Of a stretch of 64,000 bases of DNA, positions 21,535 through 34,302 are shown piece after piece. Source of the DNA: Isoetes taiwanensis (lineage: Eukaryota; Streptophyta; Lycopodiopsida; Isoetales; Isoetaceae). The stretch is from contig JAJEKV010000142.1 in NCBI GenBank assembly GCA_021234155.1, positions 1,542,466-1,606,465 on the forward strand, written 5' to 3'. Positions within the stretch are counted from its first letter, which is position 1. Each line of letters opens with the position of its first letter. The notes under the pieces are model-generated. The model searched no databases and was not told where the DNA came from. It worked only from the letters and a program-made list of their open reading frames with translations. The position numbers and the translations under genes were made by a program.

Positions 21535-22046
21535 TAGTGAGCCCATTACTATTAAGGTTTTTCCTCAAAAACCCTTCGGGCCGGGTTTTTTAGTCCTGAT
21601 AGTAATTGGCTTCACTAATATAGTCCAGGTCAGTGCGACTTTGTTGCCGCTGGCACCACTATTGGGCACCAAGACTATGCACAATAATTGTAGAAAAAGG
21701 AAAGGAGCTAAGTGTCGGGACAGTGAGGGACCTCCGACTGACCACCATTTTGGTGCACCAAATACTGAGGGTTCATAATTTGACCCACTATTAAAGGTGG
21801 GACAGTGGAATCCACAATATGTACAGCTCAAGGCTGGTAATAGCAAAGCACACTCGCATGGCCATGAAGCCAAATATAAGCGGGCTGTGGGTATCAATAG
21901 AAAATAATATAAGCCCTCCGAAAGGGCTACAATGAACCAGCATGATGCGATAGTAGCACCCCCCTGAGGGAGCTCGCCCATGCTACATCAGTCCAGGGGC
22001 CTCAGGGCACTAGGGACAATAATTCTATTCTATCTATTCTATATTG
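21535..22046 (+). mobile_element. LINE 3' end with (TTCTA)n tail, copy iii
   Basis: This shares with the copies at 11004-11332 and 22222-23700 the TTATTACT-AAGGTTTTTCCTC lead-in, the CCCTTCGGG hairpin (21561-21592) with its T-run, and a terminal TTCTATTCTATCTATTCT. The middle is diverged. It lies directly beyond the right duplicated segment flanking LINE-A. Confidence 0.6.
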
Positions 22047-22221
22047 TCTCATTACATGTATGACATGACAATGCTCCATTTTTCAGAAAAGTTTTAGAAC
22101 CCTATGATAATCAATATGCTTTTAATATGTTAAAACAACACATTTCACAAAATTCTATCTCTTGAGGGCATTCTACCAAACACATAACAGGCTTGACTGT
22201 TAAAATAAAGGTGGCAGAGAA

Positions 22222-23700
22222 GAATAGAATAGAATAGAATAGAATAGAATAGTTTTTTAGCGTCCACAGAGACCAATTGGCCTATGGTGAAGGGAACTTG
22301 ATAGAAAAATAAATGTCTAGTAAGATTTTCCTTAGCTTTTTCAATTCAACAACTATGTGAGTACCAAACTTTGATCTTGTAAGAAGCCAAGTTGTGGTCA
22401 CTAATTCTTACAAGGATCAATTCTACTTGCAACCTTAAGAACAATGCATATAAATTCACAAATTAGCTCCTAGGCATATCCTTGCCCCTTAGCCATAATA
22501 AAATGTCATTCTACCATTGAAATAGCAATGGTCCTAGCACTGTTCATCGGGCATTGACCGGAATACTGTAGCAGAGTTGACCGCAAAACTTCGACGGATT
22601 TCAATGCAATCCCTAGGGCTCCTTCGTCTGTATATGTCCCCATCCATTTCAATCCCTTCTATATATGTTAGCTATAGCCATTCCGACGGTTGTGGGTTGG
22701 GATCGACTTGCTAATCCGGTTCGATAGACTAGCTTGAGATATCCCACAGGACGAGTGCATAAAACGAGCCTTTCAACAATATCCCACGTGCCTGTTTAAC
22801 TAAAATGGCTTTTGAACCATTGAAACAATTTTTCCCCTTTTACCATTGTTTTCACGAATCTTCTTTATCTTGCAACTCTTCAACAATGTCATTGAGGTCT
22901 TTGCCCTAGATGATCTTGCCAATTGTTCAGATCACTTCTTGCACTCTAGGTTAATTTAAAATCAACCTAACTCTTCTTGTGATCATGCAAGTCTGCCTAC
23001 TGCCACTGCTTCTCATAGGCAGACTATGTAAACTTCAATGTTAAGACTTATGAGCTGACAACCCATCATATGGGACCCAAACAAAAAGAGAGCAGCAAGC
23101 GTATTACTGACAGAATTAAAAAACCCCCGCCCCGAAGGGTTTTCGAGGGAAAAACCTTAGCAATAATAAGCATGCTGGCACACTGTACAAATTGCATAGG
23201 ACCATTCAAGACCGTCCCGTAGGACACAAACGAGTCCTTGCATCCATAACCTCTTGGAGGTATGACCCCAACAAACCCACTGACGCCGTAGTCAATAACT
23301 GATGCAACGGCTGGCCAGGCACTAGTAGTCGAACATACCTCTCTCGGATATGGGCAAATGCCGGGCAGATCTGGAGGGCATGGCATTCATCCTCAATCAC
23401 GCCCTGGTGGCAACACTGGCAAAGCCTTTGCTCTCGTGCTTCCCGAGCCCAACGCCCTGTTTCAATGCGGAGGCGATGTGCGCCCGTGCGAATGGAAGCT
23501 ATAAGTCTGCGCTTCTTCATGGGCAGCTGGGTGTACAAGTACTGGTGTGGGCCTCTTGTGAGCCTAGGATTGACTTGCTGCTGATAGTGTGCCAGCTTAA
23601 CGTGCGTCAGAGCCTCTGCATCTCAGAGCTTGCGAAGGAAAGTAGCATCTAGGTACAGTTTAAGTGCCTCGCGATCTTTCTTTGTCCTGACCTGGACGCA
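22222..23700 (-). mobile_element. LINE 3' end with (TTCTA)n tail, copy ii, split by a solo LTR
   Basis: On the minus strand, 23700 to about 23206 encodes the C-terminal block of a non-L1 LINE (ASIRTGAHRLRIETGRW, then CQCCHQGVIEDECHALQIC), with one stop upstream near 23620. The 3' UTR with its hairpin (23116-23149) and (TAGAA)n tail (22223-22250) follows. The 3' UTR is interrupted by the solo LTR at 22288-23068. It is homologous to the 11004 copy. Confidence 0.8.
22288..23068 (-). mobile_element. Solo Copia LTR, 781 bp
   Basis: It begins (minus strand) TGATGGGTTGTC and ends GTTCCCTTCA, with TG...CA ends. It is flanked by the perfect 5 bp target-site duplication TATGG (22283-22287 and 23069-23073). 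Removing it rejoins the LINE 3' UTR GGGTCCCATAGGCC seen at 11277. Its 3' end matches the truncated LTR at 14540-14636, so it comes from the same Copia family. Confidence 0.9.
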
Positions 23701-23758
23701 TACGAGTGGTACGCAATATTTTTTGTTCAGAGTTTTTTACTTTTCGTGCAAAGCATTT

Positions 23759-24000
23759 TGTAAATTATTGGGAAGCAAAGAGACCTAAGACTCATTGGCC
23801 ACTTGCAACTCGAGACGAAGTATTTTTCAAAAATATGATAACTCAATTATTAGCGCCTTGGGCCTATGATCTACGTTCTTATAAAGGTTTAACTTTAAAC
23901 ATAGTTATCATTCTATATTTATGTATAGATTTAATAGGTTCTTACACATGTGAAGTTTAATTCTAAAATGCTTCAATGATTCACATAGAGTTAAGATCTC
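23759..24000 (+). repeat. Dispersed repeat family R, copy 2
   Basis: This aligns with 37845-38095: AAATTATTGGGAAGCAAA, ACCTAAGACT-ATTGGCCACTTGCAACT, ATGATCTAC-TTCT-AAAG, TCTATATTTATGTA and CACATGTGAAGTTTAATT are shared. An open frame of 84 codons lies across it at 23706-23960, but it is not preserved in the other copy, so I do not call it a gene. Confidence 0.75.
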
Positions 24001-26614
24001 GCATAGAGCTAAGTTCTCGACAAAGTGCAAGTGCTCGTAAACCTATTTGATTATATTTAGCTAGAATTGAAAAGGGTGTCCAACATTGTTGGCATAAGCT
24101 GAAAACCTGTAAATGATACTTTAATGAGAAAAGAGAGCATCCACCGCTCCACCGCTTTTCCTTTTTTCCCCTCGACTTTTCACTTTCCCCTTCTTCCTTT
24201 TCCATCTTTTCATTCGCCGCTTTTTCCTTTTTCCATTTTTTTCCCCTTCCCTTTTGGGTTGTCCGAAGGACAAACCCTGAGAGAGGTGATATTTAGATAT
24301 GCTTAGTTGAATAATTGAGATTACAAATCTCTTTGATATGGATGGCTAAGGTTGAAATTTTCTTTGCATTTTTTGAAGTTATTGAGACATTTGGCTGTCG
24401 TTGATTATCGCGATACGTCGTTAGAGTGCCATCCGATTGTCTAGTGGTCTACTCTACTCATAAAAATGATGGATGCATTGGCCGCAAAGTGGAAGTATGC
24501 AAGCTTTGGCGGAGTCTGAGAAATGGAAAATCGAGTTCTTGTTATAGAGGTTGCCTTGACAACTAAAGCCTTGAGGAATACTGGCTTAGATGCTACTCCA
24601 GTATAGTTTAGCAATGCAAATCAGATGCCCAGTGAATTAATACAGATCCATTGAAAGTCTTGGCCTTCCTCTTCAGCCAAATGGAAACACTAATATTCTT
24701 GCGAGAGCAACTTTAGAAAACATTGGATAAGGAACCTTTGAAGCTCAATAGACCCACCTTCGTTTATGATGGATTTGAAGCACCTTCGTTTATGCATGTG
24801 CTATCTGTTGCAGAATGTTTAACAAGGCATGTTGAAAGCAAAAGGCAAGATTACATGGCATAAGGTATGTTTTACATTTCACTGGTGCAGGGCAGAAAGG
24901 TCAAATAAAATGTTAGGTCCTGTACTTGTTTTTGACATTCAATTGCTGCAACTATTGGCTGTCACGTTGATTGCCTTCATAGATTTAATTTTCAAAATTT
25001 TAGGCAAATTGTACAATGCAAAGTATTACCTTTCAGACCCTTGCACCGTGCCCCTCTTTGCTTCTCCAAAAGAAGAGATTATTCGCATAAAGCTAGAAAG
25101 TGCATTTCATGTGGCTACTTTGGCAAGCTGTAGAAGTAATTGTAGATGTAGATCTACAACGACTAAGTGGATTGGCCATTGAAGTATATGCTAGAAATTC
25201 ATGACTACTAAAATGATATTTGGCATTTTCTAGATTGTCAACCATACTACAAATATGGTTCAAATCCACTGGAAAGCTGATGTTTTCAACCCATTGCAAA
25301 TATATAGCATTTATGCAGATATTGTTTTGTTTACAGGTCTTGCAACTTCGAGCTTTGTTCCCTTTTAATTAACACATATTGCTAACTTTTAAATTTAGCA
25401 GCTGCAATAAAAAGTCGCATTTTATCAAAGTTGGTCACATTGTGACGTTTGGGCCTCATGCAAAAAATGAAACTCATGCAAGGTTAAGTAAGTTGGCATT
25501 GAACCACCACTAGATTTTTCATGAGACGACAATAACAATATTTACAAAGACAAAGAATAATACCATATAACGATAGAGACCAAGATTGTGCAAATTACCC
25601 ATGCATATAGGCATCCTCGAACTTGAGACATACTCCGATACCAAAATATAACGTTTCTGACCAACATGCCCTTAATCAACTGGGCAAAAGCATCTAGACA
25701 TTTATGAGTAGTTGCTTCCACCCATTTAGGCTAGTGTCTCGAGAACGCCCGTTTCAAGATTCGAATACTCAAGCAATCTACCATGGGCGCATTATCACTC
25801 CAAAGATATAAGATTTTAGCTCTTGTACAAGAAGCTTCACCATGTGGAACCCGTCAAAACCACATGCATGAATGGGAGGGGGTGGTTTTTGGCCTTTTTT
25901 CGTATGTATACTAGGGGCCATAGGGGTTTTTGGATGTTGTTCTAGTTATAAAACCATATGGAAAGGGATCAAATATTATCATAAACCCGTATACTAGAGG
26001 TTCTTTGGCTACTCTATACACGCAGATAGCATATCCTGTATAAAGAAGGTGTATCCCATAAGCTCTTGTACTACCGATTGCACATATTGATTAGACTATT
26101 AATGTGAGATTTTCAATTGATCTCGTAGTTCTTGATTTTGCATCTCAACTCGATCAATTTGCCCATTGTTTGTTGTACCTCAGTTCTAGGCATAGCAATT
26201 CCACCACCTGCTTTTTCTTCCCCAGGAAAACTCAGAGAGGGACCTTACAGTCCGTCTGAAAATTGGCTGAAACAATTCTCTCATAAGGAGAGTAGTGTAA
26301 TTGAATGTTAATTAGAGATGGAAGTAGGATCCTTTACCTTTGAGCCAATGAGATGCAATCAGTATTAAGTCTAAAATTCAGAGCATCGGCCAGCAAATCT
26401 TCATATGTCTGCAACATTGAGTCTCCCAGCCATTACAGTATTCCTAGAACAACACTACAGGAAAATTGCGTGCACTTAAAAGGGCTTGCTGCTTAGTGAG
26501 CGGTTGTTGTAACTCTTGCATCTTGTCCTTTCACACCTTACATGAAATCTTGCCAAGCACAATCTCTTCCATCACATCACTGTACTGATATATTTCACCT
26601 GGAAGAACTGAAAG
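24001..26614. other. Non-coding stretch, nothing recognised
   Basis: This holds a pyrimidine-rich tract at about 24150-24260 and otherwise AT-rich single-copy-like sequence. I see no family signature, RNA gene or terminal repeats. Confidence 0.5.
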
Positions 26615-27417
26615 AAATGCTAAAATAGTAGAAGGGTAGCTCTAGCTGCAATCCTCTCATCAGGCTCTACAATTTGACTCCCATTTTGATACATCTATGA
26701 AGCTGTATTCTCTCTTCATTCGATCTTTCTTATGGAAACCTCTGTTTTCACAATTATAAGGGAGAGGAATAGAATTTCGTGTGGATTTCTAAAGGGGCCG
26801 GCTACTGAACTTTGGAGCTCTTTGATTATTCAAAGGTTTTTCCCAGACAATTTGTTCTTCTCGGAATTCACCTTTGTGCCCTGCAGTATTGATTTCGAGG
26901 TTCAAATCATCGATTCTTGGCTTGAGGAATTTGTGGGTTCGAATGCGTTGGTCCAATGAGGGGACATTCGTGAGTCTATTGCAATTGGTTGGATTATTTG
27001 ATTTCTGTTGAAGTTTTCTCCCCTCAAGATCCCTGCCCAATTTGAAGGAATTTCTTCTTAAATTTCTTTGAATTGTATGAGGATCTCCTTGCAATCAGTT
27101 TTACAAAGATGTTGGCTTCTGATCATCTTTGTTTAATTTTGTTTCATTCCAATGGTTTCATATCCCCGCCTTTGGGTTAATTTTTCCCTTTTCAATTGTT
27201 AAAAGTTTTGCATGAACTTTTGTTGTTTCTCCCCGATTTTGTCACAATGGTCACAAATTCTGGAAAACCCTAAACATTTGGCTCTTCTTCACGCATTCAC
27301 AAGACCTTCCGACTTCGATCCGACCGCCATTCTACCTAAATTGATTTCCTATCAAAATCAACCCTCGATACCATCCTCTTTGGTAATTTTGATAATTTGT
27401 TGCCCCCCGCCTTACGC

Positions 27418-29625
27418 TATGGATCCGATCTCTCTCACGAAGTTCCTCATTGGGACAATTTATCTGCTGATCCTGATCATAGGGTATTCTCCATCCCCTA
27501 AACCCTGCTACTCAAATTCCCATCCCATATGGAGTTGCAAGAGGTCGCCGGAGGTCCGCTCGAATGATCTAACTTGATGAAAGACTCAAGCGTGCTTTCA
27601 ATTCCATATCTAAAAGATCGGAAAATGAAGATTTATGACCGGTATTTCCTTGAATTTACCGTTGTGCATTCTAAAATAGATACTCTTTCAAATTTCTTTG
27701 TGATCATCAAAGTTCAAAAATGTGGAATTAAGCTTGAAAAATTGTGGGCCTTCCTCCTCGGGCCTCAACAAAGGGATCCTAATTAGGGCTATCTATTGGC
27801 TCAATTACCCCTACATCATGCTTGAATGTGGGAACTCCAGATCAGCAAATTTCTTTCTCAACTACGGGCCTATGACCTTTGATACTTCTCAGTTGTCCTT
27901 TCTCAAATGGCTCCCTAACATTGATATTGACCAAATGAATAATCTTTGCATTGCCTCTACATCTCTCTTTGGGCTCAATCCTATTTATTGGGATGAAGAG
28001 TGCTTCAAGCTTTTGTTCAATTCTGTTGGATCTTATATATCTACTGAATATTCCCCTGCCAAACCTCCTAGAAGCTTTGTTCAGCTTGACCTCTCCAAAG
28101 ATATACCCCTTTCCATACCTTTCATAGATGCCTTTGGTTGTGAATCTCAATTAAACCTTAGATGGTCAGGTCTGCCCTCTACATGTCAGAAATGCTTTCA
28201 AAGGCATTTCTGGTATTCTGATTGCAAAACTTCAACTGTGGACCCTCAGATTGACAGGCTCCAGCATGGGGCACAGACTAAAGAAATCCAACCTCCAAAC
28301 AAGGTTTTCACTCAACGGGATCCTGAAGAAAAGCAACAGGATCAGCCTGTTATATTCACTGCTACAAAGGGGAATTCTAGTAAGAATTCACAATTCCAGA
28401 AGCTGCCAGAAAGTGACACATTCAAATGGACTAAAGTAAATGGTAGCTATAAGAGAATACAGAGAAATAAGGCAGCCAGAGATGAGGAAAGAGATAGAGA
28501 TAAAATGTGTGAAACAGCACACATAACAAAATACAATCTGCCTCTATCTATGGGTGAACCTAAGCTGCTAGTAAAAGGGAATGTGCCTGGGAAAGTTACC
28601 CAGGCTACAGACAAGCTAAATTTCACTCTGAGTGAAATAATTAAAGAAGCTAAAGGGAAAGCTCAATGTTCATATAACCTTATGGATTTCTCAGTCAATA
28701 AGAGTAAGAGTGGGTCATTAGATATGAAATCTCGAGACAAAGCTAAGCGCCAACTGAATTCAAGTCAGGTGAATTCACAACTGAAAATCACCTTGCCAGC
28801 AAGCTTGAAACAACAAAGCATCAACAAACCAAATGAACTGGAAAAGGACTCTCATCCAGCTAGCAATTCAAGTCAAACCATCAAGACTTGACTCAAATAT
28901 CGATAAATATGACAAGACAATCTACAGATCAACTCTCCAAATCCTTTTCAGGTATTATCTGACCTTAAGAGTAATCTAGATCCTGAATTAAATAAAAGTA
29001 AGGTATGTGCTTCTCCTCAAATTTGTCTCTCATCTATACCCTTAAAAGACTCTTCAGCTATCCATATCCTTCCAGTTGAAACAAACACTGTTGAATTGCC
29101 TTCCTTAATTGATTTGGACTTCCAATCGATTGAATGTCCTTACAATCCTTTGCATACTCCCAATAAGTTTATTGAACAGATGGCCTCTCAAGAAAAAATC
29201 ATACCTCACATTCTTCGGATTCAAAAGAAGTTAGGATGGATATTGACTCTGTGGCTGATCTTGAGATGGTTCCTGATACTCCTGAGGATATTCAAAACAT
29301 GGAGCTTCAAGGGAAAGCAACATCCAGGCAAGTTCTTAATTCTGTTCCTTTAAACAATTATAAAAATTGTATGTTTCATTTCTATCCAGGGGGTTGCTCT
29401 GATTATTCAGATAGTGAGGGATATGGTAGTGATAAGGAAAACTGGGACAAAGAAGAATTTTTAAATGAAAGTCTTAGTATCGACCCTCTGCAGGGGAAGT
29501 CCCAACCTTTTAAAAAACCTGTCAGAAAGGATAGGACTAGTCATGCTATGGTTTTGTCTGGCTTCAATAAAACTCCAGCCCAGAATACTAGAAGTAAAAG
29601 GAAATCCAGAAAGACCAGGCTCTAG
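27418..29625 (+). pseudogene. LINE-B ORF1, DUF4283 and zinc knuckle, broken
   Basis: The probable start is the ATG at 27418 (MDPISLTKFL). A frameshift is needed near 27450 and another near 27780. The frame 27722-28891 holds the second half of DUF4283 and a knuckle, CQKCFQRHFWYSDC, at about 28186-28227. It has the usual first, second and last Cys spacing, but the His is one position early. A long Lys/Gln/Ser-rich tail follows, broken at 28891 and continued in another frame to about 29625. The protein would coat LINE RNA. Confidence 0.7.
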
Positions 29626-29663
29626 ATTCTTCTTTAATTCTTTCTCTCCCCTCTCCCAGTGAT

Positions 29664-32600
29664 ATGAAGATACTTTCCTGGAATCTCAGGGGAATTAAAG
29701 GCCCTCTAAAAAGAAGAAGAGCCATTGCCCAAATTAGGCAATATAATGCAGATATCATTATCCTTCAAGAACTTAAACTTCCCTCCTTTGAATGCAGTAA
29801 TTTAGGGGAGTGGATTTATCCTAATTCTACCTCTACTTGGATCAGCTCATCTGGAGCAAGTGGTGGAATGGCCATTATCTGGAAGAAAGATATCAATCAC
29901 TCCTCCTTTTATAACAGTCCCTCAAGAGCCCGGCAAGCCTTGACCTGCTTTCGGTTGCTAACTCGTGTTTGGTATTATTAATGTCTATGCTCCCACCTCT
30001 CCAAAGGATAGGGAGCCAATTTGGTCTGAAATTAACTCTTGGTGAGTGCCCAATCTCTCGGACAATTGGATTATTAGAGGCGACTTTAACAATACTCCAT
30101 CTTGGGACCTCAAATTAGGAAATAAAATCAATATGTCTAGAGCGTAAAGGGAGAAGCGGGATACTCTTATTGCTGAAAACGAAACGGTCTATATTCCATC
30201 CTCTCCGCCACCTACACTTGGTCAAATAAACAAAAGGATAAAGCAAGAGTTTTTTACGCACCTTAGACAGATTTTATGTCTCCAATCCTTCTACATCCTT
30301 CTGGGATAATAGCTATGTTACAAGTGATGGGGGCACTTCCATCTCGACCATCAGCCCCAATTTCTTCATACCTCTCATATCACCAAAGATCAAAAGAGAA
30401 GGGAGCACGCCCTACAAGTTCAATTCCTCATTGCTAGAGAATGAGAAATTACGCTCTCGATTCCAGATCCTTTTATGAGACTCTTTCCAATAACTCTAAT
30501 GTGGTTGATGGTAGTCAATTGCCCTCTATGAAATGTTTCTACTCTAAGATCAAGCAAATCAAGGGGTGGATTAAAAACTGGTCCAAAGTTATCAAAGAGG
30601 AGAGAACCAAGGAAAAAAACCAGCTCCTAGTGTATATGAAGGATATTAGGTCTCTTCTTCATAATGATCCATCCAACTACAATCTCCATGTTGGTGAAGA
30701 TATTTTAGAGAGAAAAATTAAGAATATTGAGGAGATGGAAGCTAAGGGATCGGCAATTAGATGTAAAATCAAATATGCTAATGATATGGACTCTGGCTCC
30801 TCTAAATTCTTCTTCAGGGTTGCAAAGAGTAGGGTTCTTAGAAACTCCATTGCTGAAACTAGTGATGATCAAGGCAACAATTACAGTTCTCATTCTGAAA
30901 TTGCAAATTTTTTCAAGAGCAGATATATGGATATCTTTAGTGATAAGCCAATTGACCCCAACATGGCCTCAGAAGCCAAAGAGTTTATCTCCACTGTGGA
31001 CTCTATTCTTCCTGCTCCTAGGGGAAATCATGGATGAATCTCTCATTGCCATTCCATCTCAAATTGAGATCTATGAGATTTTAAATTCCTTTCCAAAGGC
31101 AAAATCCACAATGGATGGCCTCCTCGCTGAATTTTACATCAAGTTTTGGGATATACTCAAACCCATGTTATCTCCCCTTGTTCATGCCTTACGGAATGAC
31201 AATCATTTGCATCCTTCAATTTCCAGTGGATTTATCTCTCTCATTCCTAAAGTTGATCATCCTTCTAAGTTTCAGGACTGGAGGCCCATCTCTCTCACCA
31301 ACACCACCTACAAGCTATGTGCTAAGATTATTGCTATGAGAATTAAAAGCTTCCTTCAGGAAAATATTAGTCAAAACCAATCAGCATTCCTTCCTAATAG
31401 ATATATCTTGGACAATTATGTGGCTGCTATGGAAGGTCTGCACTGGAACAGAATTTCGAACCAAAATTGTATTCTTCTCAAGCTGGATTTTAAAAGAGCC
31501 TTTGACTCTGTGAGATGGGATTTTCTGGATTTTGCCATGTCTAAATTGGGCTTCCATCCTAAGCTCATGAAACTTATTCATGGTTTAAACTCTAGATCCA
31601 ATTCTGCTTGTCCTCATCAATGGTGTCCCTTCGGCTTCTTTCCTCTCTCTTGTGGAGTTAGGCGGGGATGTCCTCTTGCTCCCTATCTTTTCCTTGTGGG
31701 CTGCTGAACTCTTAACTAGGGTCACTCTTCATTATCAAAATCTTGCCCGTTTGAAAGGTTTAAATCTCCCAAATTCGATGATAGTATTTCCATTCTTCAA
31801 TATGCCGATGATACCTTTTCCTTCCTTGATGCCGATCTCCAAAATATTAATCTTTTTCTTAAGATCTTAAGGCAATTCTCTGCACGCCTCGGTATCCAAT
31901 TGAATTTGGGTAAAAGTATGATCATTGGTGACCTCAATATTCCAGTTCTTGCCGGCATTAATGTCCTTCCTTCTAATCGGGCAACCAAGTTCTTTGGGGT
32001 TGCCTATAGCTTTGAATCATAGCATCAAAGGCCTCAGGATCCTATTATTTCGAGAATAAAAAGAAACCGAACAATTATGGGAATTATCTCTCTCTTGCGG
32101 GTAGATCTATCATTGCAAATCTTTGTTCTTGCCAGTTCTCATGTTTACTTTTCCACAGCTCTAGTTGCCCTAAATATGTCTACACCGAGCTTGAAAAGGT
32201 AATTAGAAATTTCATTTGGAAGGAAGTCATTTGGTTAATTGGAATTCCATATGTAAGCCTAAAGTTTCGGAGGTTTAGGTTGCAAGAACCTTTTTTATTC
32301 AAGCTCAATCTCTTTAAGTGGTAAACTCATTTGGAAAGCTATTCATGGGAATCAATCTCCTGCTTATATCTTTATCAGGTATTGGATATCATTAAGTCAC
32401 CCTTGTGGTCATCCCTCTATTCATCATCTGCTCCCTCATTCTGCTTTCAATCAACTGAAGCCAGGCTCCAACATCTCCCCTCTTATGCACAATCTCATCA
32501 AGGCCTGGAATGCTGTCTCTCCTAATTTTCATTTCATTAAAAGAGAGGAGCTTCACCGATGTTCCAATCTTTTGGAATCCCATCATGGTCGAAAGCGTAA

Positions 32601-33820
32601 CTCTCCTGTTCTTGCTATCAAGCACCCCAGAATTTATAAGAAATGGAATGAAGCTGGTTTAGTCTATATCAGAGACATGTTTATATGTGGTAGAGTCATT
32701 ACATGGACTAGATTGAAGGGTATTATCAGAGGCACCTCTTCTGATAAGAAAATTTATTTTTTCATCAAACCCTTCCTCTCAAATTTAGTCAAGTAATTCC
32801 GGAAAGAGTGACTGGAGAGTAAATGACAAAGGGGATTACAAAGTCAAAAATGTTTACAATGCAATGACTTCCAACAATGAGGGATGTAAAGCTATGCTGA
32901 AATGGTCCATTAATTATGATCAACTCAAAAGTTTATTTCATAATGTTTGGCATTCTTATTGCCCTCCCAAGATCTCATATTTCATTTGGCTTATTGCTAA
33001 TGGTAGTCTAAACAATCTGGTCTCTATGTCCAGGAGATACCCTAATATTTACGCTATGTGCCCTTTAGCTTGTAATGGGCCCGAGGATATGTCCCATATT
33101 TTCTTCTCAGAGCTCCTAAATGGTTTCGGTCTTGGTTCTCTCGATAAATTTATGATTGAAATCAATGAGGATCTTATGTCTCTTATGAATCGGGGATAAT
33201 AAATTTGATAATACAGATCATTAAAATTGCTCTATGGAACATTTGGAAAGCAAGGAATAGGGTGTTATATGGTAAAAAAGTGTGTCCATCTTCCTCGTTA
33301 AAAATGCACTTTCGGTTTGATTTTGAGACTATTGCTACTGACTCATAAAAAGAAATTTGGAGCTAATTTTGACAGAAATGGGAAGGATATGGTTTGTATA
33401 GGGGTCACTATGATTTGTTTGCTTCCAGTCTAAATGTTGTGGTCTCTAATTTATTTCTTTCTGATGATCCTAGAGTATCTTAGTTTCTTACGGGGAGAAG
33501 GAAACAACAAGTTTGATACCAGCAGCTCTCCCTTCATTCGGACATCTCGTGATCAAGTCATGAAAAATGACATTGCCACTTCTATGGAGTCATTCTTGAT
33601 GAAAAGAGGACGTATGAGTTATACCAAGGAGAGTGAAGATATGTGGGCAAGTATATTTTGCAGGGAGGTCATCCAGCTCCATTTACTGTGGAAATTCCTG
33701 TCAGCAAATAACCGAATTTTCACAGAAGCTCAGCTCTCAAGATATAGAACATGGTACTATAGTCACAAATTAATGGCAGATCTATATGGGTCAACTTTAT
33801 TTCTTTCCCGTGGATAAAGA
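29664..33820 (+). pseudogene. LINE-B ORF2: endonuclease and reverse transcriptase, broken
   Basis: The ATG at 29664 begins KILSWNLRGIKGP, with IIILQELKLP further on; these are the APE endonuclease Asn and Glu. After a frameshift near 29960 come INVYAPTSPKDREP and IIRGDFNNTPS. RT blocks follow: ISLIPKVDHPSKFQDWRPIS, AFLPNRYILDN, LKLDFKRAFDSVRWDFLD and GVRRGCPLAPYLF (to about 31700). After another shift comes YADDTFSFLDAD at about 31799, the catalytic Asp pair. The C-terminal zf-RVT-like region lies at about 32950-33110 (PPKISYFIWLIANGSLNN). At least five frame disruptions make it non-functional. Confidence 0.92.
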
Positions 33821-34269
33821 TATGTTTCGACTCTGCTATCATAATAATTGGCCCCTTGCCCAATATCTCTTTGGCTCCACAGATTCCTTCAATGCCTACT
33901 TCAATTCCTACTTCTCAGACCACTGCTGAAATCCCTGTCCATTTGTCCTTTAAGACAAGAAGCATATACCGGCTTTTATTTTATTTAGTTCTGGTTTACT
34001 CTTTTGGTGGATTTTAAGGTGTTTTGCTCGATGGAATCTGGGTTCGCTCGGAATTGTGTTCTCATTGTTTACCATCTTGCTATTTCATTCTACCAAGGGA
34101 GGTTCCTGATCGTTCTTCCTCCTAAATCTGAAGACTTCATTTTGCGCTCTGTTTACATTCTATTATCATCTGCTACACTTCACTATATTTTGATATGCTT
34201 CTTCTAAAAGCATATTTTGCTATGTACTCTGAGATTTCATAATTAATGATAAAACCAACTCTTACCTTC

Positions 34270-34292
34270 AAAAAAAAAAAAAAAAAAAAAAA
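34270..34292 (+). repeat. LINE-B poly(A) tail
   Basis: A run of about 22 A closes the element immediately before the right target-site duplication. Confidence 0.9.
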
Positions 34293-34302
34293 TGCTAAAA
34301 TA

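Larger units (their letters stand above)
26615..34302 (+). mobile_element. LINE-B: full-length L1-type retrotransposon
   Basis: The body is 26628-34289, about 7.66 kb, flanked by a perfect 13 bp target-site duplication AAATGCTAAAATA (26615-26627 and 34290-34302), with a poly(A) tail from 34270. It has a long 5' UTR, ORF1 with a zinc knuckle, and ORF2 with endonuclease, RT (YADD) and a C-terminal zinc region. The 5' end is retained, which is unusual for L1 copies. Frameshifts and stops occur in both ORFs, so it is inactive, but it is less decayed than LINE-A and carries no nested insertions. Confidence 0.92.

Noticed and set aside
23706-23960. 84-codon ORF over dispersed repeat copy 2
   Set aside because: The homologous sequence at 37845-38095 does not keep the frame, so there is no sign of coding constraint.
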